Shown here in pieces: positions 1-12,423 of a stretch of DNA of 64,000 bases; within the stretch, counting starts at the first letter, position 1; each line of letters opens with the position of its first letter. The stretch is from Guyanagaster necrorhizus. Its lineage: Eukaryota; Basidiomycota; Agaricomycetes; Agaricales; Physalacriaceae. Location: positions 73,048-137,047 of the forward strand of contig NW_025064895.1 in NCBI RefSeq assembly GCF_019112545.1, given 5' to 3'. A model generated the notes under the pieces. It was not told where the DNA came from, did no database searches, and saw only the letters and a list, made by a program, of their open reading frames with translations. Position numbers and translations under genes: made by a program.

Positions 1-1931
1 GAACAACAACAACAACACGATAAAGACGACCCATGATACTGCCACGGTGCCAATTGGAGTGGCCCAGCGACCCAATGTAAATGGGCCGGGGATGACATTA
101 TTCCGTCCGGAGGTAACACGCAAGAAAATGGGGACGATGTAAGAAGTATATAATCCGATGACGGAAGCACTGACCGGGGGACGGCATCAGTAAACAAGAA
201 GAATTACAAAAATGATGCACACCCAGCAAGTGAGGTCAGAGCTGTCTCTGAGAACCCGAGTAATCCACAAATACCAGCGAAGAACATGACAAGCCAAGCT
301 GCATTGACTGGTGTCTGGGTTCTGGGATGTATTTTCTTCCACCATCGAGAGCCAGGTAGCGCATTGTCTCTATGGAACTCGAAATCAGAGAAGGGTTAAC
401 TTTTCGGGAAAGGATTCTCAAACCTGGCAAAGGCGAATACTACGCGAGACGCATCTACGCCTTGTGCTGCACCCGTGACATACTACACAGAGGTCAGAAA
501 AGGCACTAGTTTGAGAAAAAATACACACCTGAACAACGATGATGAATGACCATATGGTTAACATTCCCCGTTTTCCGAGCACATCCAGGAAAACTTGGCC
601 CATAGGGAGAGGGAGCTCAGTTGCAAGTAGATCAGTGATGGATGGGATAGCGAATGATGTAGCAATTAAAATAATCCATCCAAGACCGGCGGTACCAGCA
701 ACAGCAGATATGATGGCAATAGGTGCTGCAACGTCGGCTCCGGAAACCTCCTCAGATATATGGGCAGCAGAGTCATCTGATTATATTCCTAGTAAGTAAG
801 GTGCCTCGACGCCATCAAGATGACCCACATCCTGTCAACGTCCACATCGGCGCGGTGAAGGCTAATAAAAATGCCCAGCCGTCTAGAGGATAAATCTAAG
901 CATGCAGAAGTAAAGTGTTGAAGGAACCTTACTGTTTGACCAGCCGGTATTGTTCTCGAAAAGGGTAAAAGCATCCTTGGTGGAGACCTTGTTGTCTCCC
1001 GAAGCAACCAGGAGGGCGATGATTGCGGAGACAGTTGTTCCGACTATATGTTAAACTAGGATCAGTGCTTAATGCCCGAAGCAATGATGACTCGCCGTTT
1101 ATGATGACATAAAACAAGTTGAGGCGGGCTAGAATTCTGGTGGCCGCGGAACAGACAATGCCATGGGAGAACAAGATCGAAAGAAGAATACCAAAAGTTG
1201 CCCCAGAAGATAGATTTGTGGCACCGTCAGAGTTAACAGCAATAGCAGTTGTAATCATTTGAGCACAAGTATAATCAATCGAGCACACGAGCGTAATTTG
1301 ACCGGTGATGTTAGCCCAACCTGGTGTGAGATGCACGTAAGCTAACGTTCAATGGTCCCACTATAAAATCGAACCTGTAATCCAGCTTGCTAAAGCTGAG
1401 TATTGGGGCGGTGCCAACTTGGCGGACCAATAATAAAGACCAGCGCTCGTTCTGACCGCGGGCATTAGCACCAGCCTCAAAGGTAAGGAAAAACATACGG
1501 CATCGAAGATGTCAGCTCTGCCATGGCTAGAGCTATGGTCATTACGAATATGCTAGGAATCAACCATCCAAAGACTAAGCCGACGTGCCCGCCTGATGGG
1601 ATGAGCAGTCGCCATCAAGTCCTGTTGATCAAAGGGAGCAATAAACTTACCGCTCACGAGTCCAAATGATAGAGTAGAGGATACAGAAGCGACAACACCC
1701 ATAATAGAAAAGGCGAATGCCACGGTCTCGATAAGCTACATTAAAAGTGAGCAGTGACTCGAATTCCATCGCAGATCAACGACTGACGGAAAATTCACGC
1801 TTGAACTCACTCTTATAGCCAAGTTCAGCGAGTTTCGCATCATCTGCATGCTGTGAAGGAGGATTAGAAACATCCTGGACCACAGTATGAACCGCAGTGT
1901 CGCTTTTGTCACCCTTGAGTAAAGAAGACAT
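1..1931 (-). CDS. APC-family amino-acid permease (GABA/choline permease-like), 3' end outside window
   Basis: Integral plasma- or vacuolar-membrane permease expected to import amino acids or GABA. The ATG at 1929-1931 opens MSSLLKGDKSD, followed by an acidic N-terminal tail and the motif LAELGYKSEFKREFS that precedes the first membrane helix in fungal APC permeases. Helical segments recur down the minus strand, for example LIETVAFAFSIMGVVASVSS, GHVGLVFGWLIPSIFVMTIA near 1500-1600, and MGQVFLDVLGKRGMLTIWS near 545-600. The last readable part, near 20-230, resembles the late helices of the family and runs off the left edge, so the C terminus is missing. Several short introns interrupt the frame. 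Family is clear; the transported substrate cannot be told from sequence. Confidence 0.85.
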
Positions 1932-2619
1932 AGTGATGGTACAGAACAAGATAGGCTGGGAGTCTAAAGATAAAAAAATGCCATTTCGAGAAGATATTTA
2001 TCTTTGTGAAGAGTCACATTGACAGGCTCCTATAGGCCGATAGCGTAGCCGAGGGGTTCGAGATAGGATTTCTGATATAGCCGAAAAGTTTGTTAGTGAG
2101 CGTTGAGTGCGCCTAGCAACGGGCGCGATCGAAAAGCACGTGGTGTAATTTCATGTGGCAGTGCTTATCTTTTTCTCAAGAAAGGCGTGGTTGGACTCGG
2201 ATATGCGACCAGCAGATCGCTTAACCCAGCTCATCTTGCGTTAACAAACCAGAGTTTTATAATTTCTAACATTCGGGTTCTTCAAGCTTGGGGATTCAAC
2301 GAGACTGCATACTATTCCCACGAATTTCCACTTGCGGTCATTTCAAAGCACAAACAGCGTTCCCCGAGGCAAACCTCGCGGTGGGATAACAGGCTAGCTC
2401 CTCGCGGACATCATGCTCTAGTCCTCAGACGTGTGTTGGACAATCTAATGTTCGTGTAAGCCACGGCTCACACCGGTAAAACCGCAAACTAAGCGGGCCT
2501 AATCATAAGGATGTGTAGGTAAAGTAATACTGTACATGTGCAGGCTTTTAGACGAACATTAACGGATTGATAGAGCATTGCATATTGATGAAGCAAGAGT
2601 CCGAAGCGTAAGTGCACCG
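1932..2619. other. Intergenic: permease upstream region and Pif1 3' flank
   Basis: About 690 bp between the permease start codon and the Pif1 stop codon, both genes on the minus strand. An open frame on the plus strand at 2103-2459 has no recognisable protein character and is taken as chance. No RNA gene or repeat was seen. Confidence 0.5.
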
Positions 2620-4974
2620 TCAGTTGTCAGCCAATGTTTCCAACGTCTTGCTCCACTCTACCACCTTAGGATGAGCCATTACCTTGAATCAATGTTACCT
2701 CTGGGACCAGAATTTACGAATAATAAGATATACCTTGTTCGGATCAAAGTTGAGTACCTGTAGTCCTTGCAATGACGTAGCTCGAGACAAAGCGACGTAC
2801 GCTTGGCCTATGCACATTTAGAACGTTACAGCTCGAAAACTAATCACGCTTGCCTTTCTCAAAGACCTTGCCCAGGTCGACCTTTACTCTATCTAACGTC
2901 TGTCCTTGTGATTTGTGGATCGACATAGCCCACGATAAGATCAACGGAAGCTTTTGGAGGTGCGCCAGGTAAGGACATGACGAAGATGATCCAAGACTGT
3001 TTGCGCACCTGCGATCGACTAACTTGCAGCTCGCCATTTGGCAGCTCTACCTTGGAAAGTTCGGGCATGATCAAAACCCTACGCCTTGTCCCGTGTGGCA
3101 GAACAAACTCGACTTCCGGATACAGTTGTACGGCGCCGACAACAGCGTTCTTTTTCGCAGGCTTAGACGGAGGCTTGGATGAAGGCTTGGACGATCCATC
3201 CTCCAAAAGGGCCTCAACATCGTCCTCAATCCCGTATGTCATTGGGTCGACGAATCGCAGAACCCGTCCCATAGAACCGTTCACCAAACTGTCATCCGTA
3301 TTTTTTATGAGCATGACCTGGTATGGAGATGTCACTGAAGTTTCGAGATCGATGAAATAACTTCCTACCTGCGCATCCCTTCTCAATGTGAGTACCTCTG
3401 GAGCCATGAAATTTGACAACATTTTCTTTCCTGCTTCGGTCAAAGCCAGTGGACCACCGTCCACAGCAGTGTAGGTTCTGGCTTCTGTTTGCAGACTGCT
3501 CAAGCGTCCACTATTAGACCTATCGACTTCTTCGCGACGCGGGAATCTGGGATACGATTCAAATAACAGCCCTGTATTAAAATATCGTCACTCACAGTTC
3601 AGTCGGCCCAAGTCCATCATCGTACTCTATATTCCTTGCCAAGGAGCGGAATCTGGCGATTGATGTGGCGGACAAGCAGCCAAAACGCATTTCATTCAGC
3701 ATGTTGACAAATTCTAGTCCAGAAGTTAATAGATACTATGCAGACACTGGCGGATGTCTCACTTTGATCTGTCTGCCTGAATACCTTTGTAAGATTAAAC
3801 GTTCTCTTAATGGTTTCACTCCACAGTTTCGCCTCAAAAGCGAATTTGACGCCAGACTTTCCGACAGGTGGCAACTGGAAGAAATCGCCGGTCACAACGA
3901 GCTGTTGAGTATTTAGTGACAAATCTCAAAATATTATATGAACCAACTTGAATGCCTCCAAAGGGTTTCGTGGTACTTTTCAACCTACTTCCGACTTGAG
4001 CAATTTTATCGAAAAGATCACCGTCCACCATCGACACTGTATAATGTTCACTGGGCGTTCGCTAAAGAATGTGTGGAGTGCGAACCTTCATCAATGATCA
4101 AAACCTTCGTCCTTATCCACCGGGAATAAGCTTTTTTGTTTTTCTTGACTTTATTGACTAGTACGTCTGCGGAATCTGTACCAAGACCGATACCAGAGAA
4201 GGAATGGATCGTAACGCCTCCGATATTGCAAGCCGCGATACCTGTATGGCGGTGTAAGCAGCATTGAATCTATACACTTGGCGACCTTACCTGTGGAAGC
4301 GGTGATAGCAATAGCATCGGAAGACTTAGGCCATTTCTTCTTCAACGTTTTGATGATTTCGCGTAGGAGCACGGATTTCCCGGTACCTGCGAAGCTGTGC
4401 GTCAAGCAAAGAGTATCATATATGCGCTAATACACTCACCGGCACTACCCGTGTAAAACACACTTTCTCCATCTTCAACCAATTTGAGGATCCGCATCTG
4501 TTCCTGGCTCAGAACGACGGACACGACTGTTCTTTTCTTCTCCTTGCTTAAAGACAAGATGTAGGCCTCCTTTATGCCTGTATGTTTTGTTGCAGAAGAT
4601 GAACGCTGGACCTTGGACTCCGGGGCTTCAGACCAGCTGTCTGGGAGCTTTCTGGCTTTTTTGGGGGGTGCAGAGTTAAGATCAGCGGCGGAAGGTTTAC
4701 TGGGTCGCTTGTTCCACGACTTTGACGACGCTAGTGGCTCCTTCGACGGCATGGAAGTCGGAGACTTTTTCTCAGTAGAAACTGACTTGCCAGCGAGAGC
4801 ATCCTGAATGTCTTTCAGCCGTTGTTGTTGGCCAGTAAGAGGCTTGGACCGGGATGCTGGAGGTGGACTGGGCGACCACTCGAACTCCTGAGAAGACTGC
4901 GGCATTACTGACGACGACGAAAAGTCGCGTTTGAACGTCCGCAGGCCGGATTGTGCTTTCGAAGACATTGTCAC
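2620..4974 (-). CDS. PIF1: ATP-dependent DNA helicase Pif1
   Basis: 5'-to-3' superfamily 1B DNA helicase that unwinds G-quadruplexes and acts at telomeres, in Okazaki-fragment processing and in mitochondrial DNA upkeep. After a Ser/Pro/Lys-rich N-terminal tail comes [21 protein letters not shown], where an intron splits Walker A before [10 protein letters not shown]. Further motifs are [11 protein letters not shown] (Walker B region), [39 protein letters not shown] and, after an intron, [21 protein letters not shown]. The last exon ends [13 protein letters not shown]...DN before TGA at 2620-2622. An in-frame ATG at 4968 is an alternative start. A Ser-Ser-Lys-Pro repeat insertion lies near 3150-3195. 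Only about 100 bp separates the start from the Rpn6 stop. Confidence 0.93.
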
Positions 4975-5074
4975 TATGGTCGTTGACGTTGAGGATGGTT
5001 GAGATTTGTCTTAGGAATTGTTTGCAGACAGTTTACATAAACCACGTGATCGCATTGACGCGTCTCGCGGTTGG

Positions 5075-6847
5075 TCACACAATCTTGACGGTTTTCGCGT
5101 ACAACGACTCTACTACTTTCCCTACCTGCTCCAGCGTATCAATCGCAGCAATGTACATATTCTGGTGAAAAATCAGCGTGGCAAGAGCTTCCAATTGTCG
5201 GCCGTCTTACATCAGGCTTGGGCTCGTCGAACACGAGTAGGCATCCACGACCTTGGTCAAGTACACCATGGAAGACCTTGTCCAAAATCATTTGTGATAA
5301 TCTGTGAGTTAGTGAGTGGACATGTTGAAAAACACCAAACAAGCGACGAACTTTGCCTCAACAGCTTGTCGACCTTGTCCGACAGTGTCGGCAACGTACT
5401 CAAGCTCTACCACTGAGTAAGGCTCAACGATTCTCAGCAAATTTTGCTCCAGGAGAGTGTCATATAGCGCCGCAAGATGTGATCGTATTGTAGGGTCGGA
5501 CGACAATTCTGCAACGTAAGATCAGATGAAGCAGTCACATAGTCGCGAAATTCACGTACCGTCCTTGTAATCCCTCAGCGCTTTCTCGAAGTCAGCCAAA
5601 TTCCTATCTTGATGAGCCCGCGCTACGGCCCTCATGCTTTCGACCTCTTTGAGCTGTGCGTATTTAACGGCCAGCTTTATTGAAAGCAAAGATGTGACAT
5701 CCTCAGGCTACAAGGCGTATGTGAGAAAGCAGGAAAGCGATGTGAAAGACAACGTACAAGGTTGAGCATAACTTTGCACAAAAGCATGTATTTCAGAGCT
5801 CCGAGTGCTTTGCCATCATCTTCCCCTTGAGCAGACAGATTTTCAAAAGCTTCAAAGAAGTAAGAGTAGGCAGTCGTGTAGTCTTTGTCTTCGGCATGGA
5901 GGATACCTGCAGAGAAGGCATCAGGCTGCAGAATTTTCAAGACCTTGGAATACCGACCGGATTGAAGGTCAAGAGACGCTTGTAGGTATGGAGGACAGTA
6001 GATTGAATTGGCAGCGGTTCGTGAGGAAGTCAGAGCAGCCTAGGATACGGACATCAGTACTCTAAAAGTCATTCGAATATTTGGCACCCACCTTGGCTTT
6101 AGGAAGGTTTCCAATTCCTCGATACACCCTGCTCTCAAGCAGATGTACCTCCGTCAAGACCATCTTATCATCGAGGCGCTTGAGCTCAGTAAGCAAAGTT
6201 TCAATCATTGCTAACGCAGGCTTGTATTGCAATTCCTCCAGTTGTCTGCGAGGGCTCGAACGTCAGTTTGTGTCAGGTCAAGCGACTGAAAACACTAACA
6301 ATCCCACTAGCCTCGTTTCCAAACTGTGCTTCAAAAATATCCTCTTCTCTTGCTTGGCCCACTCGATGTTGTCGTGCAAAACACTCATCTGCACTTGCTG
6401 GCTGTCAGGAATGGCATTGAAGTAGTCCAGAAGGGTGCGAACTGTATATTGCGCGACATTAGTATAGATGGTGGCAAATTGACTAAGATATTGACTCAGT
6501 TTGGCCGTTTTTGCCTTAGCCGTGGAGGACATAAATGATCTTGACAGCGTAATAACCTCCGCAACGCCCTGGGCATTCCTGTAAAGCATTCATAGGCTCA
6601 ATACCCTTGTGAAGAACGTCGGAAACACAACACACTTCTGATCCCGGTAGAGTTGCCCAAGGTTGACAAGCGCGGTCTCCTGGTCCCTCAGCGTTTGCGT
6701 CTTCTGTTGCTGGACATCTTTTGAAGTACTCGGCGCCGACGAGGACGATGTCAGTATCTGCTTGTACAGAACCTCGGCACGCACAGAGTCGATCTTTAAT
6801 GCAGCATCCGCTTCTGCCAAGAGCTGTGCCGTCGTCAGGGCAGACAT
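5075..6847 (-). CDS. RPN6: 26S proteasome regulatory subunit Rpn6 (PSMD11)
   Basis: Non-ATPase lid subunit of the 19S regulatory particle; it clamps lid, base and core particle together and is required for proteasome assembly. The start [20 protein letters not shown] at 6845-6847 is followed by helical-repeat sequence ([61 protein letters not shown]) and then a PCI domain ([38 protein letters not shown]). The C terminus reads [20 protein letters not shown] with TGA at 5075-5077. Total size is about 420 residues, normal for the family, with several short introns. It is divergent from RPB4, with 131 bp between the two start codons. Confidence 0.95.
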
Positions 6848-6978
6848 GGGTAATGTGGAGAGGTGGAGAAATGAACAGATGCAAGGCGAACGCGCGTCGA
6901 CACGCCCTGAGAACGTGATACCATTTTTAGTGGAGGTCATTGCCGTGCAACGCAAGCTCGGCCAAACAAACATCTCTA
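6848..6978. promoter_or_regulatory. Bidirectional promoter between RPN6 and RPB4
   Basis: The 131 bp between the two divergent start codons must contain both core promoters and both 5' leaders unless transcription starts inside the neighbouring gene. No clear TATA box was seen. A sequence resembling the proteasome PACE element was not recognised by eye. Confidence 0.6.
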
Positions 6979-7581
6979 ATGACGACCAGACTAAGGCACC
7001 GACCACAGGTTGAAGAAGAGGATGCATCGGCGCTGAAGCTTGGACCAGGTGCATATATAGCCATCTATTTTTCTTTTTCACTTACCAGGAAGACGGCAGA
7101 GTTCAACAATGCCGGTTGTCTACTCATTTCCGAGGTCAAATATCTTCTCGAGAACAGGGACAAGGATGCCCCAGATACTGCGTGCGTATGGCTGCTGTGT
7201 CGACGAATACGTGTTAAACGCTACATGATGGTAGAGTGTATAACAAAACATTAGACTATGTGAAAACATTCACGAAATTCAACACCACGGACTCCGCAAG
7301 TGCTGTTCGCGAGTACGTTCCGACGTAGACCAAGAATGGAAGGCTGATATCATTCAAGGACCCTGCGACGGGAGCCAGCCCTGACTCAGTTCGAGACCGC
7401 ACAAATTGCCAATCTATGTCCTGCGACGGCAGAAGAGGCAAAGAGTGTTATTCCGAGGTGTGCAGGTGTCCAAACTTGATGTTTCCTGTGTTCACCGTCT
7501 CTTAGTCTCGTCAAAATCGACGACGATCGGCTCCAAGCCTTATTGGATGAAATTCAGACGATGCGGAAATTCCAGTCTTAG
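6979..7581 (+). CDS. RPB4: RNA polymerase II subunit Rpb4
   Basis: Subunit of the Rpb4/Rpb7 stalk of RNA polymerase II, acting in initiation and in coupling transcription to mRNA export and decay. I resolved five exons: MTTRLRHRPQVEEEDASALKLGP, then EFNNAGCLLISEVKYLLEN..., VYNKTLDYVKTFTKFNTTDS..., TLRREPALTQFETAQIANLCP and SLVKIDDDRLQALLDEIQTM with TAG at 7579-7581. All four introns have GT...AG ends and keep the frame. The product is about 134 residues, the compact form found outside budding yeast, which has a large insertion. It converges on PUS1, with 41 bp between the stop codons. Confidence 0.95.
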
Positions 7582-7622
7582 GCTGCGAGTATTATGCTGA
7601 GGATACTAGGTTTTTAATAAGG

Positions 7623-9782
7623 TCAGCCTTCCATCTCCTCCAACGTCTTCTTATCCATTCGAACATCCTCTTCTTCGCCCTCTTCATCTTCTATTTCGAC
7701 TTTTCCTTCCTCATCATCCTCGAAATCAGTTCGATTGAAGATCTTCCTCTCCTTGAAAGGTTGAAGGCGGCGTTCCCCATCCTTAATCACGGAAACATCG
7801 GGTATTGTTCCCTCTGGGTTGTAATATAGCAAGTCCTTGCCTGCATAAGCATCCACAGACCGTACCCAAGCGTCGAATCTAAGTCATATCAAATTCTAAA
7901 CTAGTATGGAGAACAAGAATAAACTCACAGGCCTTTCCGGTCCTCAATGCGGCGCATGCTGGTATAGATGAATTTTTGTTTGAACTCTGCCATCTTCTCA
8001 GCTTGCTTTGCGAAGTCGATAGGCGGACGGTAGCTTGGATCCGAAGACTCCAGGTTCTGATTAACTGGGACAACATTCATATTGTAGACATCATAGATGG
8101 GACATTCCAGAAGCAAACCAAGAGCAGGCATTTTTGGAATTACCATTCGGCGCAGACTGTACAGCTGAATTCACTCAAGTCAGAATGTATCACTTGTGAT
8201 GTGTAGAAACACACTTCATTGATGATGTTATCAGGCGTCGCAGTCCTGCACGACATGACCAAGGCGAACATCATTTTCCTCTGAGGCAGGAAGAAGGTGA
8301 GATACGGAATCAAGGCGAGATAAATGAGAACACACAATCTAATCAAAAAGTTAGCACCACACGGGAAGCTAGACAAGTATGGGTTGTACCTGATGCAGCA
8401 TGAAGCTTTGACCGTGGAATACAACCGGTATCCATTCTGTGTCTCCGTGTGTTTGAGGATCAAGAATCTGTGCAGCAGCATTTCAGAGAAGACACCTCTA
8501 AGTGACGGTAGGCCTGACATCGACGACTTTCATGTATCGTTTGTTCGTTCCGTCCTTGGGATTGCGCGCGACGGTAAAGTTATGGAAGTTGTGAGTCCCT
8601 TCGTATCTTTTTGCAGTAGTTCGTAATCGTTCAAGATGTACCGAAGTCGCCCTCCACGAGCGCTTACGGCGTAACTCTTCTTCCAAAGTAAGCGTCTTGA
8701 GATCCAAATTCGTCCAAAAATCGTAGGCAGGAGAGACAGGACCCGAGGGCAAAGTGCTAGTATACTGCTCAATGTTCCGGAATAAGGCACTGCCTGGTTT
8801 TGGGGGTATCAAAAGATACGACGGAAAGAAGTACGTATATTTTCGACTATCACATAGTCTAGAGAACGATGAATCCGAAAGCAAGAGTACACATGCGAAT
8901 GACTTACAAGCGTGCGTTGAATGAGTTCTTCGTTCGGACCTGTAGGTTCGGATATTGGTTTCATCCCCATTTGAAGACAATAACGCGGCTTACGAAGTCC
9001 CAGACGCGAATATCTGGAGGAAGCTCCTCGTTTATACGCGTTAACATGTCGCCCTGGCCTGGAACGAAGGGAATCATTTTGAGGGATACCACATTACCCG
9101 CTGCATGTACACCTGCGTCTGTTCTAGCAGCGCGTTGCAAATTCACCTATGAAGATTGATGAGTAGGGATGAAATATAACATAAGATCCCGATGTACCTT
9201 GACCGGGTCATCAGAATTGTCTTTGGAAATAGCACCAGCTCTGACGAGAGCATCAAACAGTGTACCCTCAATAGTAGCTACTTGGCTATGACCGGGTTGG
9301 GCCCTCTGACTGGAAAAGAAATTGCATTGCGATTGAACATAAAAACATCATGTTGAGACGTACAATTGCATCCCCCTGTATCCCGAACCGCAGAATCCCA
9401 GCAGAAGAGCACACATCCGTTTGGGCAGACGCGGTTCCTTCGAGTGTCCCTCTCCTTCTGGTCTTGGGCCTTCGACGCGAGTCCCCCTGCTTCGCCGTCC
9501 AACATTCTTCTTCTCTTTCCGCTTGCTTTTACCCTTTTCTCCACCCGACGGTTTTGAAGATGTAGTATCCTCGTCGATATGAGCAAGATCATCCACCAGG
9601 GTATCAGAAACTGGAAGAATAACGTCCATGGCTGTCGTCTTATCGGACCCAGTTTCGGTGACTTCTCCGTCTAGAGTCTTCAGGCGTTTCGCGGGTGGCT
9701 CTGGATCTACGTTGGCTTCCTGTCCGGGCCATTTACCTCCAAGAGCATCAGCAGAAGAAGACATTTTGCGGTTCGATGTCAT
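7623..9782 (-). CDS. PUS1: tRNA pseudouridine synthase Pus1 (TruA family)
   Basis: Isomerises uridine to pseudouridine in tRNAs (positions such as 27, 28, 34, 36 in yeast), in U2 snRNA and some mRNAs. After an acidic/basic N-terminal region comes KRMCALLLGFCGSGYRGMQ, then the catalytic segment RAARTDAGVHAAGN, whose aspartate codon is at 9117-9119. The later part has SSDPSYRPPIDF, FIYTSMRRIEDR and VDAYAGKDLLYYNPEGTIPD, ending in an acidic tail with TGA at 7623-7625. The start given is MTSNRKMSSS at 9782; a further ATG lies at 9764. The frame is also open upstream to an ATG at 9887, adding about 35 residues without acidic residues, which resembles a mitochondrial presequence. Confidence 0.93.
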
Positions 9783-10052
9783 TGTCGGCGTCGTGCACGA
9801 GTGGCTGCGTAGGAAACAGGGAGCCAGAGAAATTCCACGAGTGTAGCAGTGGCCTCCCCAAGAGCAGATGACCGTTTTAAGCATCAACTTCTCTTTTTGA
9901 TCTTATAGCGATCATATAAGATAATATTCACAGACCAACAACCCAGTCAATAGTCTATGTTGTAGTAAATACCGTTAAATTTTCAAAATATAAAACCCAT
10001 GGTCCGCTCAAAGAAATCTAGGCAGAAGAAAAGAAAAAAACGAAAAGAAGCA

Positions 10053-11884
10053 TCAAAGGCCTCTCATTCCACTTGCATCCACCACAGCACCCTCACAGGC
10101 AACGTACGATCCCACAAGTTCCGAATACACTAGCGCAGTATCTGGGTTTGGTATTGCAACACACTTCATCCCAAATGCTGCGGCGTCAATTCCAGAGCAC
10201 ATCTCTTCGAATGTACCGTATGGTGCTGCGGTCGCTTTCCACCAAGCAAACCGTGCCAGCAATGCCCCACCCATCGCAGCAGCTTCCTTCGTGGCGCTAA
10301 TATACACCTTCATGTCAAAGAGGTCTGCGGCCAGCTGACGAATAGTCTGATTCCCTGACGATCCCCCAGAGACAACCAACCGTGAAAGCCGAGGCGCGTT
10401 AGGGGGCAGAATAGCGGTGATCCTGGACCGGATCGAGAGGAACTGCGATTCTAGGATCATCCGTGGGTGAAGGCCAGCAGGAACTTGAGATTCAGCTAGC
10501 CTCACTGGGGCATTGGGACCTGATATTTGATAGAAGAATTCGCCTTTGACACCCGGAGGGATAATTTCGGGCAATGGAAAGTATAAACCCATGTACCCAT
10601 TACACCCTGGCGGTGCGGCCTCTACTAGTTCATTATATTTCGACCAATGACCACCGGTGTACCGATCCCGTACTTGCTCTCGGGCAAGAGCGCCGTTCTT
10701 GTAACATAGCATCGCAATCTGAGCATCTGGTGCTGTTGTAGGGTGTGCCAGAAGGTGTGAAGTAGTGAACCGTTTTGGAGGCGTTAGAGAAGGGGGGATA
10801 GAAAGCAGATATGTGGTGGAAGTTCCCAAGGAGAGCAACGCATCTCCTGGGAAGGAAAGTGCAACCACAGTCGCCGAGTTGTCACCAGTGAATGGGGCTA
10901 TAATGCAGTCTGAAGAGATGATATTCAATTAAAATTACGAGGGTGGCTAGTGAATGTACTGACGTGCACTGAAGCCCCACCTTTCTACCCAGTATGGGCT
11001 AACCGTACCGAGGGTCGTTCCGCCAGCGACCGGCTCAGGACCAAGTTTTGCATGCAACTCAGGGCCACCGCATGCACCAATAAGCCTGTCGTCCCACTTA
11101 CATGATAGGATCTCCATTAAGTTCATGCCGCTAGCGTCCGATATTTCAATGGGTGCGATCTTGCCAAGAAACAAGGACGGCATAAACGAAGAAACCAATG
11201 ATACACGGGACGTAGCATCATACACCGCATTATTACTTCTACGGATCTGTGCAAATGAACGGTCAGAGTGTTCCAGGCGCTTCCACAAGCTACGATACGC
11301 ACCTTAGAAATTTGCGAGCCAGTAAAACGTTCGTATGCGCGACTTCCACTAATATCCGTGAGGGCTTGGGCGCCGCCGACGGCATCTTCCAATTCACGGC
11401 ATTCACGAGTGGTGGAAAAGTCTTGCCAGATGGGTGCTTTCTGCAATGAGAAAGCCTTCGGGCATAGCTGACTAGACAAATTCTTCGACGCATTCAAGTT
11501 CGCTAGAAGAGCTCCGGCGTCGTGGGACCAATAAACAGAGCCGTGTTGCTATCAAATAAAATTATCGAAGAGTTACGACGAGGCATTCACATCGATAAAA
11601 GATCCACTTACTTGTCCGTCCCCAGATATGGCTGAGATAGCAGAGAAGTCGACTCCCGCTGCCTTCATACGAGTCATAATAAGATCGTAGGCTTCCAACC
11701 ACATCTCTACCGGGGACGCAACTTCGCCCTCTAAGCCTCGAATAGCACCGTTGATAGTTCCATAACCAGGCAAGTCGCGGTCAAAGTGAACCGTAGACTC
11801 GTGGACGATGGAACAATCCTCCTGAACGAGGACAGCCTTCAGCCCTTGAGTCGATAAATCAAGGCCTAAAAACAAAGGTTCCAT
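10053..11884 (-). CDS. XYL3: D-xylulose kinase (FGGY family)
   Basis: Phosphorylates D-xylulose to xylulose-5-phosphate, feeding pentoses into the pentose phosphate pathway in the cytosol. The N-terminal FGGY domain starts MEPLFLGLDLSTQGLKAVLV and contains FSAISAISGDGQ, the substrate-binding region, which an intron interrupts. The C-terminal domain has GDALLSLGTSTTYLLS, the phosphate-binding loop, and LSRLVVSGGSSGNQTIRQLAADLFD followed by KEAAAMGGALLARFAW. TGA is at 10053-10055. The frame stays open upstream to an ATG at 11983, giving an Arg-rich 33-residue extension; MEPLF is preferred because the FGGY fold begins there. The symbol follows yeast-type usage. Confidence 0.92.
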
Positions 11885-12423
11885 ATTAGAATGGGAACGT
11901 AGGAAAGGACGAAGAAGCTGAGGGAAAACTGACCAGTCTTTTTTAACCCCGCCGGCCCGGGAGGACCAAGGACGTGAGAACATCAGTGTGCAAGCTTTTT
12001 ACTGGACCCGATTCTCCTATAATCAAAGCATTCTGTCTTGACTATCAGCACAAACTTCCAAGGGTGGAGAATGCAAAACCTGGACAAAACTACGGCAGCG
12101 TTTCGTTGTTCCACTTGAAGACGACTGCTTGTTGGAGGAAAACTTCAACTGCGGGTCCGACATAATTAGCCCAATCGTCACAACACAAACAAATCACCTA
12201 CGATTATCTGACAGCCTTCTACGGACCTTCATTCTTCCTGTTCCACGGGATCAAAAGACTCTCGATAGCAAAGATACACATTCAAACCTTTCTATTGTAG
12301 GTAATATCACACTCCTCTCTCCTACAAGAAACATATAATAATGAGAAAACTCGATAGCAAAAACACTCAACACTACTGTAACACCGCTGGATCAGACCAA
12401 CGAAAAGAAAGGAGGTACAACTT
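11885..12423. other. Intergenic: xylulokinase upstream region and R3H-SUZ 3' flank
   Basis: About 540 bp. The left part is the expected promoter and leader of the xylulokinase gene; the right part is AT-richer and should be the 3' untranslated region of the R3H-SUZ gene. No convincing reading frame, RNA gene or repeat was seen. Confidence 0.5.

Noticed and set aside
2103..2459. 118-codon plus-strand frame next to Pif1
   Set aside because: Composition resembles translated noncoding DNA; no homology cues.
11884..11983. N-terminal extension of xylulokinase as a mitochondrial signal
   Set aside because: Contains a weak intron-like segment and an acidic residue, and xylulokinase is normally cytosolic; the downstream ATG fits the FGGY fold.
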